A stretch of 51,336 bases of DNA from Streptomyces yangpuensis (lineage in GTDB: Bacteria; Actinomycetota; Actinomycetes; Streptomycetales; Streptomycetaceae): the NCBI RefSeq assembly GCF_001005295.1, contig NZ_LBMK01000004.1, positions 454,697-506,032 on the forward strand, written 5' to 3'. Of the stretch, positions 51,281-51,336 are shown one piece after another. Every line of letters begins with the position of its first letter. The first letter of the stretch is position 1. Under the pieces are notes generated by a model. It had not been told where the DNA came from. It did no database searches and was given only the letters and a program-made list of their open reading frames with translations. Both the position numbers and the translations under genes were made by a program.

Positions 51281-51336
51281 GCGGGGCCGAGTCCACGCCC
51301 GCGGCCGGCCCGGCCGCGGGCTCCGGCGGGGGGCCC
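51277..51336 (+). CDS. Start of the next hut-region gene (3' partial)
   Basis: GTG at 51277 overlaps the hutU stop (GTGA), and the frame stays open to the window edge, beginning VSGAESTPAAGPAAGSGGGP. Only 20 residues are visible, all low-complexity, so no product is assigned. In Streptomyces this position usually holds an allantoate-amidohydrolase-type or other hut gene; that is recollection, not evidence here. Confidence 0.5.

Overview
The window is high-GC actinobacterial chromosome, almost certainly Streptomyces. The signs are G/C-ending codons throughout, frequent GTG and one TTG start, and start codons placed 7 nt after a -10 box. There is a leucyl tRNA with a UAA anticodon (bldA type), two tandem resuscitation-promoting-factor genes with a c-di-AMP (ydaO-type) riboswitch, and a gene order that resembles, from memory, the eno-rpf-mfd-CBS-hutU core region of S. 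coelicolor. No phage, plasmid, insertion sequence with a transposase, or CRISPR array was seen.

Layout. 1-5.7 kb: the 3' end of a deaminase/SUKH-like gene with collagen-like repeats, a DivIVA-like coiled-coil protein, two adjacent minus-strand genes that carry the only in-frame TTA codons found in the window, and a DHA2-type drug exporter. 5.9-9.3 kb: a MacB/FtsX-type ABC exporter. 9.4-17 kb: a DUF2079 membrane protein, mfd, a small membrane protein and a translationally coupled Ser/Thr kinase. 17-21.2 kb: a YfhO-type membrane protein, a SurA-like lipoprotein and MazG. 21.3-23.9 kb: a flavohemoprotein divergent from a CYP107-like P450. 24-26.3 kb: two Rpf cell-wall hydrolases, the second behind a riboswitch. 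26.5-30 kb: eno, an FtsB/DivIC-like protein, a DUF501 protein and ppx. 30-33.4 kb: type II NADH dehydrogenase behind two Rex-like sites, then a cyclopropane-fatty-acid synthase-like methyltransferase. 33.4-37.1 kb: a second, paralogous ABC exporter. 37.25 kb: bldA. 37.5-40 kb: a Bax-inhibitor-1 family protein and three small genes. 40.2-40.5 kb: a 104-bp direct repeat with terminal inverted repeats. 40.5-44.4 kb: thiolase, SGNH hydrolase and cystathionine beta-synthase. 44.9-51.3 kb: a small membrane protein, an RpiR regulator, an FAD monooxygenase/TetR divergent pair, a DapDC-like PLP decarboxylase, hutU and the start of the next hut-region gene.

How the parts relate. The window mixes cell-envelope and growth functions (Rpf, FtsB, DivIVA-like, kinase, YfhO), central and redox metabolism (enolase, NDH-2, thiolase, CBS, urocanase) and DNA repair. 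Several regulatory circuits can be read from the DNA: c-di-AMP control of the second rpf; Rex-type redox control of ndh; a TetR that probably represses itself and the monooxygenase through matching operators; a palindrome inside the hutU promoter with a related half upstream of the RpiR gene; and a 13-position match between palindromes in front of the drug exporter and the flavohemoprotein. bldA lies about 35 kb from the two TTA-containing genes it would be needed to translate.

All calls are by eye. Start codons were chosen from Shine-Dalgarno spacing or -10 position, and family names rest on recognisable motifs rather than database searches.
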